Shown in pieces: positions 53,156 through 62,518 of a stretch of 64,000 nucleotides of DNA. Origin of the DNA: Halieaceae bacterium (GTDB lineage: Bacteria; Pseudomonadota; Gammaproteobacteria; Pseudomonadales; Halieaceae). Position numbers and translations under genes: made by a program. The stretch spans positions 1 to 64,000 of the forward strand of contig CACCPA010000004.1 of NCBI GenBank assembly GCA_902547755.1. The letters run 5' to 3'. Each line of letters opens with the position of its first letter. Position 1 is the first letter of the stretch. The notes under the pieces are model-generated. The model saw only the letters and a list, made by a program, of their open reading frames with translations, had not been told where the DNA came from and made no database searches.

Positions 53156-54523
53156 ATGGAATACGGAATTGTCAGTCTGCTGCCGACGGCCTTGGTTCTT
53201 GTGTTAGCTGTTATAACCCGGCGCACCTTGGAATCGGTTATCGCTGGCGCCATTTTTGCGTTCCTACTGATGGACGGTATCGGATTTGTGGACACGCTCG
53301 CGGAAGTATCGCGGGATGTGCTAATGGATGAGGATATCGCTTGGATTATCCTGGTCTGCGCCCTCTACGGCGTGTTCATCGCGTTGCTTGTCCGCAGTGG
53401 GGGGTCGATGGCGTTCGGTAACTTGTTACTCAAACGTCTCCGCTCTAAAGGCCAGAGCTTGTTTGCAACTTGGTTGCTTGGGCTCGTTATTTTCCTTGAT
53501 GACTACCTCAATTCGCTGACGGTAGGTGCATCCATGAAGGCGGTAACCGATCGGTTTAAAGCCTCGCGGGCGATGCTGGCGTACGTTATTGACTCCACCG
53601 CGGCCCCTATGTGCCTTTTGATCCCCATTTCTAGCTGGGGTGCCTATTTTTCAGGTCTTCTGGAGAAAAATTCAGTCGCCGCTGATGGTCAGGGATTCTC
53701 GCTATTCGTCGAGTCCATTCCTTATATGTTTTACCCTATTTTTGCGCTCTTTCTTGTTCCTATGGTCGTGCTTGGTTTTTTGCCTAGGATCGGCCCAATG
53801 CGGGAGGCTGAGGAATTGGCTGAGGCTACCGGCGAACTAGGTGCCACCGATGGTGATAACGGTGAAATGGAGTCCGGAGACGGTGGTCCCTCTACGTTTT
53901 TCCTGCCCATCCTCGCACTTTTATTCTTCACGGTTCTTCCAACATTTGATTGGGAAACGTCGACACTGTCGATGAACGATGACTTGTTACGAGGCGTCAT
54001 TGCAGGGATTTTATTTACGGTTGTCTACTTTGCTTATCTTCGACTGATGCCTCTGTCGGAACTATTTGATACCTGCACTTACGGCATCAAAATCATGGTG
54101 CCCGTGCTCGCTATGTTGCTGGCGCTGTTTGTCTTTGTGGAAGCGAACCATCGGATTGGACTCACCGAGTATGTCATACAGGGAGTGAAGCCTTACATGA
54201 ATGCCACCATGCTGCCTGTCATTGTGTTTGTCACCATGTCGGCGGTGTCGTTCGCCACTGGATCAAACTGGGGTGTTATCGCGATTGCTATGCCCGTCGC
54301 CTTCCCTCTGGCACAAGCCTATGACGTCAGTATTCCGCTGGTCATAGGCGCCCTCTTGTCGGCCAGTGGTTTCGGGAGCCATGCGTGCTTCTACTCGGAC
54401 TCCACGGTGCTATCAGCTCAGGGCGCGGGTTGTAATACCTATCAGCATGCAGTGACACAGCTTCCCTACGCGCTAATCGCAGCAGCCGTTGCAGCCGTGG
54501 GTTTTCTTTTTGCCGCAACATAG
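53156..54523 (+). CDS. NhaC-type Na+/H+ antiporter family protein
   Basis: A 455-residue inner-membrane protein with about eleven helices. The family signature FLDDYLNSLTVGASMKAVTDRF (about 115-136; split by one loop) and a second symmetric half with SFATGSNWGVIAIAMPVAF are typical of the NhaC/COG1757 group. Some members exchange Na+ for protons; others move amino acids or dicarboxylates. Here it starts the gene group with secreted hydrolases and a TonB receptor, so an uptake role for a small amino-acid product is possible. Confidence 0.85.
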   Translation: MEYGIVSLLPTALVLVLAVITRRTLESVIAGAIFAFLLMDGIGFVDTLAEVSRDVLMDEDIAWIILVCALYGVFIALLVRSGGSMAFGNLLLKRLRSKGQSLFATWLLGLVIFLDDYLNSLTVGASMKAVTDRFKASRAMLAYVIDSTAAPMCLLIPISSWGAYFSGLLEKNSVAADGQGFSLFVESIPYMFYPIFALFLVPMVVLGFLPRIGPMREAEELAEATGELGATDGDNGEMESGDGGPSTFFLPILALLFFTVLPTFDWETSTLSMNDDLLRGVIAGILFTVVYFAYLRLMPLSELFDTCTYGIKIMVPVLAMLLALFVFVEANHRIGLTEYVIQGVKPYMNATMLPVIVFVTMSAVSFATGSNWGVIAIAMPVAFPLAQAYDVSIPLVIGALLSASGFGSHACFYSDSTVLSAQGAGCNTYQHAVTQLPYALIAAAVAAVGFLFAAT

Positions 54524-54601
54524 GAATTGCCTCAATGGCAACAGATAGTTATTTAAGCGCCGTACCATAGATTAACTTTTTGCTATTTCTTGGAGTACTG
54601 A

Positions 54602-56587
54602 ATGTCGATCTGGCGGGTTTTTTTGTCGAGCACAGCGCTAGCACTTATCGTCAGTTGCGGTGGAGGTGGCGGTAGTGGTTCTCCTCAGCCTCCCGTCGTG
54701 GTTGAGCCCCCTGCGCCCGACCCCACCGGCCTCTGGGTTAGTAGCGACGACGATGGAGAGGGCCTAGTCAGCTATGCAGCTAAGCTCACGCAAATAGGCG
54801 CAACGCGCTCAGCGACCGGTGGTGTGGTATTGGAGGCTTCACCGGCTGCAGATGCCTCCTCTGGCGGCTTCTCCAGCACCTACACATTGGAAGCGAGTGT
54901 CGATGAGTACGACATTGTTAAATACAACGGTTCGACGTTGGCAATTGCCCCTACGCGGAGTGGCTGCTGTTTTATTGCCGAGCCGGTGGCAGCAGAAGCA
55001 GCGTTGCCGCCGCCTGGCGAGTCGCCACTGCCGCAGATCGAGTTGTTCCTGACCGACCCAACCTCGGGTACAGCTTCATTGCAGTCGGTGATCGATCTCG
55101 ACGGGGGGGTGAACGCTGAGGGGATGTACTTGTCTGAAACCGGACTTCAGGTACTGCTCTCCACCGCCTGGTGGGGCATCTATGGGGATCGATTCACTAC
55201 CCCCGACGGCTGGCTTGATGAGCAGGTGAGTTTGAAGGGTTTCGATCTGACCGACCCTGAGAATCCCGCTCTGACGAGTGAGCTGAGCATAGAAGGAGCG
55301 CTTGTAACCTCGCGTCGTACAGGCGATGAGATTCATATTATTTCGCGTCATGCGCCTAACATTGAGGGTCTCGTTACCTACCCCCAAACCGAAGAGGAGG
55401 TGGCAAATAATGAGGCGATTCTCGCTGAGGCCTCAGATGAGGATGTGTTACCGGAGATAAGGATTAATGGGGAGTTGGTATCGCCACTGACGCTGGATGG
55501 TTGTTACCGGCTGGATCCAGAACATCCGCTGGCGGTGCCCGTGCCCGGCGACTCCACCATCACGACGATGCTTACCGTTTCTGCAAATTCTGGTGAGATT
55601 GTCCGCTCGGCCTGCACGTCAGAGCCTGTGACAGGGGTTTACATGGGTGAGACCTATGTTGCCTTTACTCATGTCCGTTGGGATTTGGAAGAAGGTGGCA
55701 CGATGGTGCATCTGCTCGACCGCGACTCCTTTGACTACATGGGTTCAGAGAAGCTCGAGGGTGATCTCTACAGCGGTGGCAATGTCGATTTTCGTATCAG
55801 TGAGTCATCAGGTGCCCTGAGGCTGGTTACGACTCAATGGACGGGTGATCCCGAGGACTCATTCAGACATCGGCTCTACGTCGTGAGCCCGGAGGCTAAT
55901 GCACCCGAGCTTGAGGTTTTAGGTGTGATGGGTGAGGCCCCTGAGGCGCGTATTGGGAAGCCCAACGAAGACCTTTACGGGGTCCGTTTCATGGGTGATC
56001 GGGCCTACATGGTGACCTTCGAGCGCATCGACCCGCTCTACGTTATCGATCTATCGGTCCCCAGTGCGCCAGCGATTTTGGGTGAACTCGAGGTGCCCGG
56101 TTTTTCTGATCTGTTACATGAGGTCTCGGATGATTTGCTGCTGGGTTTAGGGTCAAGCGAGCGTCGCTTTCCCAAGCTCGAGCTTTACAACGTCAGTGAT
56201 GTCTCAAGGCCGATTTCTCAGGGGTTGATCGAGCTCGGTGCTGATCTGGACTGGGGATACAGTCCGGCACAATACAATCGCTATGCGTTTACCTATCTGG
56301 CGGGTGATACCGTAGATCGCTTAACTGTGCCCTATGCCGCCGGTGGCGTTGAGGACGGTATATGCTGTATTCAGGTGGATCGTGTCGCACTGTTTGAAAT
56401 AACGGATAAAGCGTCGCCTGCTCAAGCAGCTATTTCGGCGGTCGGCGAGGTCACGCTGACGCCCGGATCAGTGGATGGTGATACGCGGGTCGTATTGGAT
56501 TCGGAAGCGTTGTACGTTATCTCTCTCATGGACCTCTTGGGTGGCCTTTGGAGCAACCCCGAGGCCGTTAGCTCGATTCGACCTTAA
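54602..56587 (+). CDS. Beta-propeller lipoprotein (secreted, COG4880-like)
   Basis: A 661-residue lipoprotein. The signal ends LALIVSC, then a Gly/Ser linker GGGGGSGS leads to a long propeller domain. Recognisable family segments are DEYDIVKYNGSTLAIAPTR near residue 100, VQ-like repeats with SLKGFDLTDPENPAL, LYVVSPEAN, and DLYGVRFMGDRAYMVTFER. Several Cys pairs (SGCCFIAE, GICCIQVD) could form disulfides. This family is found on bacterial and archaeal surfaces with no proven function. It may bind or anchor a surface enzyme or substrate for the following hydrolase. Confidence 0.8.
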   Translation: MSIWRVFLSSTALALIVSCGGGGGSGSPQPPVVVEPPAPDPTGLWVSSDDDGEGLVSYAAKLTQIGATRSATGGVVLEASPAADASSGGFSSTYTLEASVDEYDIVKYNGSTLAIAPTRSGCCFIAEPVAAEAALPPPGESPLPQIELFLTDPTSGTASLQSVIDLDGGVNAEGMYLSETGLQVLLSTAWWGIYGDRFTTPDGWLDEQVSLKGFDLTDPENPALTSELSIEGALVTSRRTGDEIHIISRHAPNIEGLVTYPQTEEEVANNEAILAEASDEDVLPEIRINGELVSPLTLDGCYRLDPEHPLAVPVPGDSTITTMLTVSANSGEIVRSACTSEPVTGVYMGETYVAFTHVRWDLEEGGTMVHLLDRDSFDYMGSEKLEGDLYSGGNVDFRISESSGALRLVTTQWTGDPEDSFRHRLYVVSPEANAPELEVLGVMGEAPEARIGKPNEDLYGVRFMGDRAYMVTFERIDPLYVIDLSVPSAPAILGELEVPGFSDLLHEVSDDLLLGLGSSERRFPKLELYNVSDVSRPISQGLIELGADLDWGYSPAQYNRYAFTYLAGDTVDRLTVPYAAGGVEDGICCIQVDRVALFEITDKASPAQAAISAVGEVTLTPGSVDGDTRVVLDSEALYVISLMDLLGGLWSNPEAVSSIRP

Positions 56588-56640
56588 TGACGTGAGCCGA
56601 CCCGATTTATCGGGTTGAAGAATAATAAGAGAGACACAGT

Positions 56641-59317
56641 ATGAGAGCGTTTTTCGGTACCCTCATTATCAGCTTTTTTTTGCTATCCAAACTTGTTGCT
56701 AGCTGAAACTAACCCTCCACTCTGCCAGCAGGCTGGGGTGAAGGTATTGACCGACTTTCAGGGCGGCAATATCAATGGCTGTGAGTTTACCCCCAACGGT
56801 CGGTTAACGATTTCCGTCGCTCCCGAGAATGAGCCAATCAATACCAGTCCTTGGTATGCGTTCCGGTTGCTGGCTGATGTGACGACCGACGTCGCAATTG
56901 TCTTGGACTACGGTAACTACAAACATCGCTATACACCGGACTTCAGTATCGATGGTGTGAATTGGCAAACCTACCCAGCGGCAAGGCTAGACCTTACCAA
57001 GGATAAGTCTAGGGCGGGATTCTCGCTCACGGTTCCTAAAGGCAAGTCGGTTGTCATTGCTGCACAGCCGCTGCTGACATCATTTCATTACGCAACGTGG
57101 CTCGAATCCCTAAGAGAGCAGCATAATGTGACCGTTTCATCGGCAGGGCCGTCAGTTGAGGGTCGGCCGCTTTGGCGACTTATTACGCCCGCAAAAAAAC
57201 ACACGCTGCTGTTATTGGGTCGTCAGCATCCACCCGAAACCACGGGTGCGCTGGCGTTAATCAGTTTTGCCGAGCGATTATTAGAGGATGATGCGCTTGC
57301 GACGCGCTTTCGCAATGAGGTTGGACTATTGCTTTATCCCGTCATCAATCCCGACGGCGTCGATAAGGGGTATTGGCGCCACAACGTTCAGGGCAAAGAC
57401 CTGAATCGTGAGTGGGGTCCGTTTTCGCAGCCCGAAAATCGCACTATCGACAGTGACATCGCTCAGTGGCTCGAGAGACACGATAGCCAGCTCATCAAGG
57501 CAATTGATTTTCACTCCACGCATTACGAGGTTTTCTACACCCAGCCCGACCAGTCTGCGTCGACCATGCCCGATCTTTTGGGGGATTGGGTATCGCAATT
57601 TGAAGAGCTGATGCGCTCTCAATTTGATGACTTTGGCGTTCGGCGGCAGGTCTCAGACAACCCTCAAGTGAATGCGGCAAAGCACTATTTCTTTACACGG
57701 TACGGTATTTCCTCAACGACCTTGGAAATGGGCGATGAGACAGATCGCGTCTTTATAGCGGCTTACGGACGGGCGGCAGCCGAGTCTTTTATGTCCGCGT
57801 ATTTCGATCAACTCTCAGCAGATACGGTAATCGATAACCGGCCACTCGATCTCTTGTTCAAAGGCGGACTGGTGGTTGATGGCACTGGTGCACCGCCTTA
57901 CGTGGGCGACGTTGGTATTCGGGACGGACGTCTGATGATGCTGGCGGAGGGGCACAATGCCAAGGCCGAGGTTGTTATTAATATTACCGAGAAGGTCATC
58001 GCACCGGGCTTTATCGATATTCACACTCACGCGCGAGCTGACCTGGTTTCGCCAGACAAAGCGCTGATGGCCAACTACCTGACCCAGGGCGTTTCCACGG
58101 TGATCATCGGTAACGACGGCGATGGCGCTACACGGATTCAAAATCGCTTCGAAACAATCTTTGCGCACGGTGCGGGCACCAATGTTGCGCAGCTCGTAGG
58201 ACACGCGTCGTTACGGCGCCGCGTTATGGGCGACACTGGGCGGCCCGCTACTGCCTCTGAAATTGATGAAATGAAATCCATCCTCGCGGAATCCCTCAAT
58301 GAGGGTGCTATGGGGCTGTCGACGGGGCTTTTTTACGCCGACGGCTCCTACGCCACGACAGAAGAGGTCATTGAGTTGGCCAAAGTGGCCGCTGCTGAAG
58401 GTGCAATTTACGAGTCTCATATCCGCGCCGAAAGTTCGCGTGGTGTTGGTGTGCACAAAGCGGTGGATGAGGTCATTGAAATTGCGCGAGGCGCTGACAT
58501 AGCCGCACACATTGCGCATATCAAAGTATTGGGGAAGGGGGTCTGGGGCGAATCGGGCAACATTGTCGACAAAATAGCGGCAGCGCGGGCTGAGGGGCTA
58601 GCCATCACCGCCGATCAGTACCCGTGGGTGGCCTCATCGACCCAACTTAAGAGTGCAGTGGTCAGCAAGCAGTATCAGCTGGGTGGCATCGAGGCACTGC
58701 GAAAGCGACTGTCTGATAGTGGCAAGCGTAGAACGCTGCTCGAAGACATCGCCGTTAATATCGATCGCCGTGGTGGACCGAACAGCTTGCTATTAGTTGA
58801 GACGGAAGATCCTCAGTGGAGTGGCCTCAGACTCGATGCTGTCGCTGCTGCTTTACAAGTGCAGCCTGCCGAGGCGGCGGCGATGCTCATCATTGAGGGG
58901 CAGGCTCGCGTCGTGTCATTCAATATGACCGAAGACGATATCAAAACCTTTATGAAGGAACCCTGGGTAGCAACTTCCAGTGATGGTACCGACGGTCATC
59001 CCCGAAAATTCGGCAGCTTTCCGCGAAAATACAGAGCCTACGTTCGAGACAGTGACACATTGTCACTAGCTGAATTCATTCGTGCGAGCAGTGGTTTGCC
59101 GGCGGACATTCTGGGGCTACGTGATCGCGGTTATCTGGCGACGGGGATGATTGCCGATGTTCTGGTTTTGGATCCAAAGCGTTATCAAGAGAATGCGAGC
59201 TTTGCCGAATGGGACCGTCTATCGAGTGGCGTTGAACATTTACTAGTAAGCGGTGAATTTGCCATGAAGGACGGGGTTGTCACCCAGTTACGATTGGGTC
59301 AGCCAATTACTCGATAA
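56641..59317 (+). CDS. Secreted M14 zinc carboxypeptidase fused to N-acyl-D-amino-acid deacylase, frameshift in signal peptide
   Basis: The main frame (56693-59317) gives 874 residues. About 125-370 is an M14 carboxypeptidase: H179 and E182 in GRQHPPETTG, catalytic R in KDLNREWGP, H274 in DFHSTHYEV, and general base E345 in TTLEMGDE. About 385-870 is a D-aminoacylase-type amidohydrolase: IDIHTHARAD (H444, H446), YESHIRAESS, HIAHIKVLGKGVWG, DQYPWVASST, and ATSSDGTDGHPRKFGSFPRK. It lacks its own start. An ATG at 56641 with AGAGAG upstream reads a signal peptide but meets TGA after 21 codons. Removing one T from the T8 run at 56674-56681 joins both frames (891 residues, signal ending NLLLA). Fusion of these two enzymes is unusual. 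Confidence 0.85.
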
Positions 59318-59445
59318 ATCTTGCCAAAGGGATGCCCAAGTACTAACGTCTCGCCAGAGTATAACGTTAAAGCTGTAAGAACATAAAACGATAAAGCCGC
59401 TCAGCGACACAAATAACAAAACAGGCAAACACTCAGGAGAAACTC

Positions 59446-62439
59446 ATGATCACATCCTTTGAAGCTTCATTGCGATTTGCCCGCGCCCCTTTGGCCGTGG
59501 CAATTGCTGTCCTATCCACCACCGCACTCGCTCAAGATGACGGAACGTTACTCGAGGAAGTCATTGTCGTTGGCTCACAAATTAAGGGTGCATCGATATC
59601 AGACGCGTTAGCAGTTAGCGTGCTCGATGCCGAGGCCATCGAGGCTATGGGCGTTGACTCGGGTGACGAGTTACTGGCGCTGATCCCTGAAAATGGACAG
59701 AACTTTTTTAACGAAGCGGAAAATATTTCTGGCGGCGTGAACTCTGGTCGAGGTGATTTAGGAGCGTTCAACCTCCGAAACCTGGGTACCGGTAACACAT
59801 TGGTGCTTCTTAACGGTCGCCGGCTCGTTAACTCAGCGACCTACCAGACCGAGGAAGTGGGCGGCAGCTTTATTCCCGTCAATACGGCAAACTCTAACCA
59901 CCTACCGGTCTGGGGTATCGATCGTGTTGAAGTTCTCCGCGACGGTGCTTCGGCTATTTACGGCGCCGATGCGGTGGCTGGTGTAGTGAATACCGTGCTC
60001 AAGGACGACTTCGAGGGGTTTAACATTCGATTCCGTCACTCGGAATTCGATAATACGCCGAGCACCCGTCAAAGCGTCACCGCCGAATGGGGTCAAGACT
60101 TCAATGACGGTCGCACCAACGTGGGTGTGTTCTTCAACTACTATCACCGCGATCGAGTGAGCTCCAATGATGATCCACGCTGGGCTGACTCTGACTTCCG
60201 ACGTCGTATCCCCGAGGATTCGCCTTGGGCGGGAAGTACGTCATTCCGAAACAACTCAGCTAACGGTTTGTATCCTCAAATGGATGTTCGGACCTCCAGG
60301 GAGCCAACCAGCTTAAACGGGGTTATTACCGATACCGCGGGTGAATTTGAAACTTACCCGATTGGCGACTCTCGCTGTCAGTACACGATCAATGCCACCA
60401 CCTGTGGCGCCGTGGATGGGCAGGGTACCTACCGCTATGACCTTAATGGCAATAACGGCTTTGGTCGCGATCTTGCCTCCGAGCTTGATCGTATGAGCCT
60501 TTTTGCCAATATCACTCATGAATTAGCGAATGGCACAGAGAGCTTCACCGAGCTTTCGTACTATGAGTCTGAGACCAATTTGATTCGTCACGCATCGGCG
60601 ACCTTTAGCTCGGTCAAACTCATTATGGGTGCTGACAACCCATACAACCCGCTGGGTAGTGGCCCAGGACGCCTCTCTGGCCCCGGGTTAGATGATGCTA
60701 TGGCCGGTGTTCCTGCTGAGGGTCTCGACCTCATCATTGACAACTACCGCTTTGGCCAGGTACCGCGAATCGTCGATAACGACGGTGACATGGTTCGGCT
60801 GCTTCAGGGCTTAAGGGGTTCGCAAGGTGAGTGGGATTGGGAAACAGCCTTTTCTTACGCCAAGGCAACGAAGGACGACATCACACGTAACCGTGTCTCT
60901 AATACGCTTGCGACCGAGGCGCTGAGTGACTCTTCGATGGATGCATTCAATCCGTTAGATCCTACCTATGAGGGATCCAACATCGAGCGCATTTTGATTG
61001 ATGTCTATCGTAAGTCAGAAACTGAACTGACAACGTTCGACTTCAAAGTCTCCAATAATGAGCTCTTCGAATTGGGTGCGGGTTCTGTCGCGGGCTTGAT
61101 TGGTTTCGAATGGCGAAAAGAGGAGTACCGTGACGATCGTGATCCGCGACTCGATGGCACCATCGTGTTCACCGACTATCAGGGCGACACATACCCCTAT
61201 GTAAGTGACGTCGCAAACTCGAGCCCCACCGGTGATAGCTCGGGTTCTCGAAACGTCACATCGATGTTTGCCGAGCTACAGATTCCGCTCCTCGACAATC
61301 TTGATGTTCAGCTCGCGGTGCGAAATGAGAACTACTCGGACATCAGCGATGGCAACATCTCTGTCGGTAAGGCTGCGTTTGGCTACCGTCCGGTTGAATC
61401 GCTACTAATTCGAGGTTCGTGGTCAGAGACGTTCCGCGCGCCAAACCTAGTGACGGTAAACGAGGGTTTGGTAGCACGAAGTAATACGCGGACGGACTGG
61501 GCCTGTGAGTACGTTAACCAAGTCACAGGTGAGGCCTATGATCTGGATTGCCGTAACTCGACTCAGCGTTCAGCTCAGGGCAGTGAATTACTAGGGTCAG
61601 AGACCGGCGAGAACACGTCGATCGGTTTTGTTTTTGAACCGCTTGATGGACTTACGCTAACCGCTGACTGGTGGAGTATCGAGAAAGACGACACCATTGG
61701 ACTCTTCGGCGAAGAGAACCACATGATTCTCGACTTGTACTATCGCTTGCAGGCCGGCGCGTCCAATTGTTCGATGACCTTCAATCCCGCGGTGGTTCGT
61801 GATGCGCCAGACGATGACCAAATTGCTGCCTTTACGGAAGCCGGCATCTGTCCTGGAGGTACTGCCATCCGCGTAGACGATGCCTACGCAAACCTCGATA
61901 AGCGTACCCTTGAGGGTTACGACATCGGTGTTTATTACGACATTGATACGGATCTTGGTACCTTCAGCTTCCGTTACAACGGTTCATATCTGGACAAGTT
62001 TGAGCAGGAAGCTTCGGGTGATGCAGCGCTGCTTGTGGCAAGTCAGGCGAGTGGTGCCATTCCAGCGAATATTCCAATCGACGGCTTCGCTGATCTTGTG
62101 GGACGCGATGGCAATCAAGAAGAGCGCCACCGTGCTAGCCTGCGCTGGCGTAAAGGTGACTTTGGTGCGTCGCTGTCTGGATATCAGGTTGGGTCGTTCT
62201 ACCAGAGCTCACTAACCTTGAGTGACGGGACTCGTTACGTGATTCCATCAATGACGACTTATGACGCAACCGTCGATTACCGCTTCGATATGGGTGACAC
62301 GAGAGCGCGTTTCAGGCTCGGTGTGAAGAATTTGACCGACGAGCGAGCGCCATTGGCCGACCGCTACTTCGGTTACTTTGCTGATGCTCACTCTGACTAC
62401 GGTCGTTACATGTACGTTGACCTGCGGATGAGCTTCTGA
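59446..62439 (+). CDS. Very large TonB-dependent receptor
   Basis: A 997-residue outer-membrane receptor. The signal peptide ends near ALAQD, the TonB-box region reads LLEEVIVVGSQIKG, and the plug (about 45-170) contains LRNLGTGNTLVLLNGRRLV and VEVLRDGASAIYGADAVAG. That plug type is common in receptors for glycans or peptides rather than siderophores. The barrel ends YMYVDLRMSF. It lies 128 bases after the fused hydrolase gene and before a dicarboxylate-type symporter. AGGAG precedes the ATG. Uptake of peptide-derived material is the inference. Confidence 0.92.
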   Translation: MITSFEASLRFARAPLAVAIAVLSTTALAQDDGTLLEEVIVVGSQIKGASISDALAVSVLDAEAIEAMGVDSGDELLALIPENGQNFFNEAENISGGVNSGRGDLGAFNLRNLGTGNTLVLLNGRRLVNSATYQTEEVGGSFIPVNTANSNHLPVWGIDRVEVLRDGASAIYGADAVAGVVNTVLKDDFEGFNIRFRHSEFDNTPSTRQSVTAEWGQDFNDGRTNVGVFFNYYHRDRVSSNDDPRWADSDFRRRIPEDSPWAGSTSFRNNSANGLYPQMDVRTSREPTSLNGVITDTAGEFETYPIGDSRCQYTINATTCGAVDGQGTYRYDLNGNNGFGRDLASELDRMSLFANITHELANGTESFTELSYYESETNLIRHASATFSSVKLIMGADNPYNPLGSGPGRLSGPGLDDAMAGVPAEGLDLIIDNYRFGQVPRIVDNDGDMVRLLQGLRGSQGEWDWETAFSYAKATKDDITRNRVSNTLATEALSDSSMDAFNPLDPTYEGSNIERILIDVYRKSETELTTFDFKVSNNELFELGAGSVAGLIGFEWRKEEYRDDRDPRLDGTIVFTDYQGDTYPYVSDVANSSPTGDSSGSRNVTSMFAELQIPLLDNLDVQLAVRNENYSDISDGNISVGKAAFGYRPVESLLIRGSWSETFRAPNLVTVNEGLVARSNTRTDWACEYVNQVTGEAYDLDCRNSTQRSAQGSELLGSETGENTSIGFVFEPLDGLTLTADWWSIEKDDTIGLFGEENHMILDLYYRLQAGASNCSMTFNPAVVRDAPDDDQIAAFTEAGICPGGTAIRVDDAYANLDKRTLEGYDIGVYYDIDTDLGTFSFRYNGSYLDKFEQEASGDAALLVASQASGAIPANIPIDGFADLVGRDGNQEERHRASLRWRKGDFGASLSGYQVGSFYQSSLTLSDGTRYVIPSMTTYDATVDYRFDMGDTRARFRLGVKNLTDERAPLADRYFGYFADAHSDYGRYMYVDLRMSF

Positions 62440-62450
62440 GAAAACTGAGG

Positions 62451-62471
62451 AGGTGGCATCGCTTGCCACCT
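62451..62471 (+). repeat. Perfect 8-bp hairpin after the receptor stop
   Basis: AGGTGGCA and TGCCACCT flank the loop TCGCT, starting 12 bases after the receptor stop. It immediately precedes the U-tract terminator hairpin, so the receptor message ends in two stacked hairpins that may block 3' decay. Confidence 0.7.
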
Positions 62472-62475
62472 TAAC

Positions 62476-62500
62476 AGGGCCTCCGAAAGGGGGCCTTTTT
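62476..62500 (+). terminator. Rho-independent terminator after the 997-residue receptor
   Basis: AGGGCCTCC and GGGGGCCT pair with one bulge around a GAAA-type loop and are followed by TTTTT. It separates the receptor from the symporter gene, so the latter probably has readthrough or its own start of transcription. Confidence 0.8.
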
Positions 62501-62518
62501 GTCTCTGGGGACACATTG

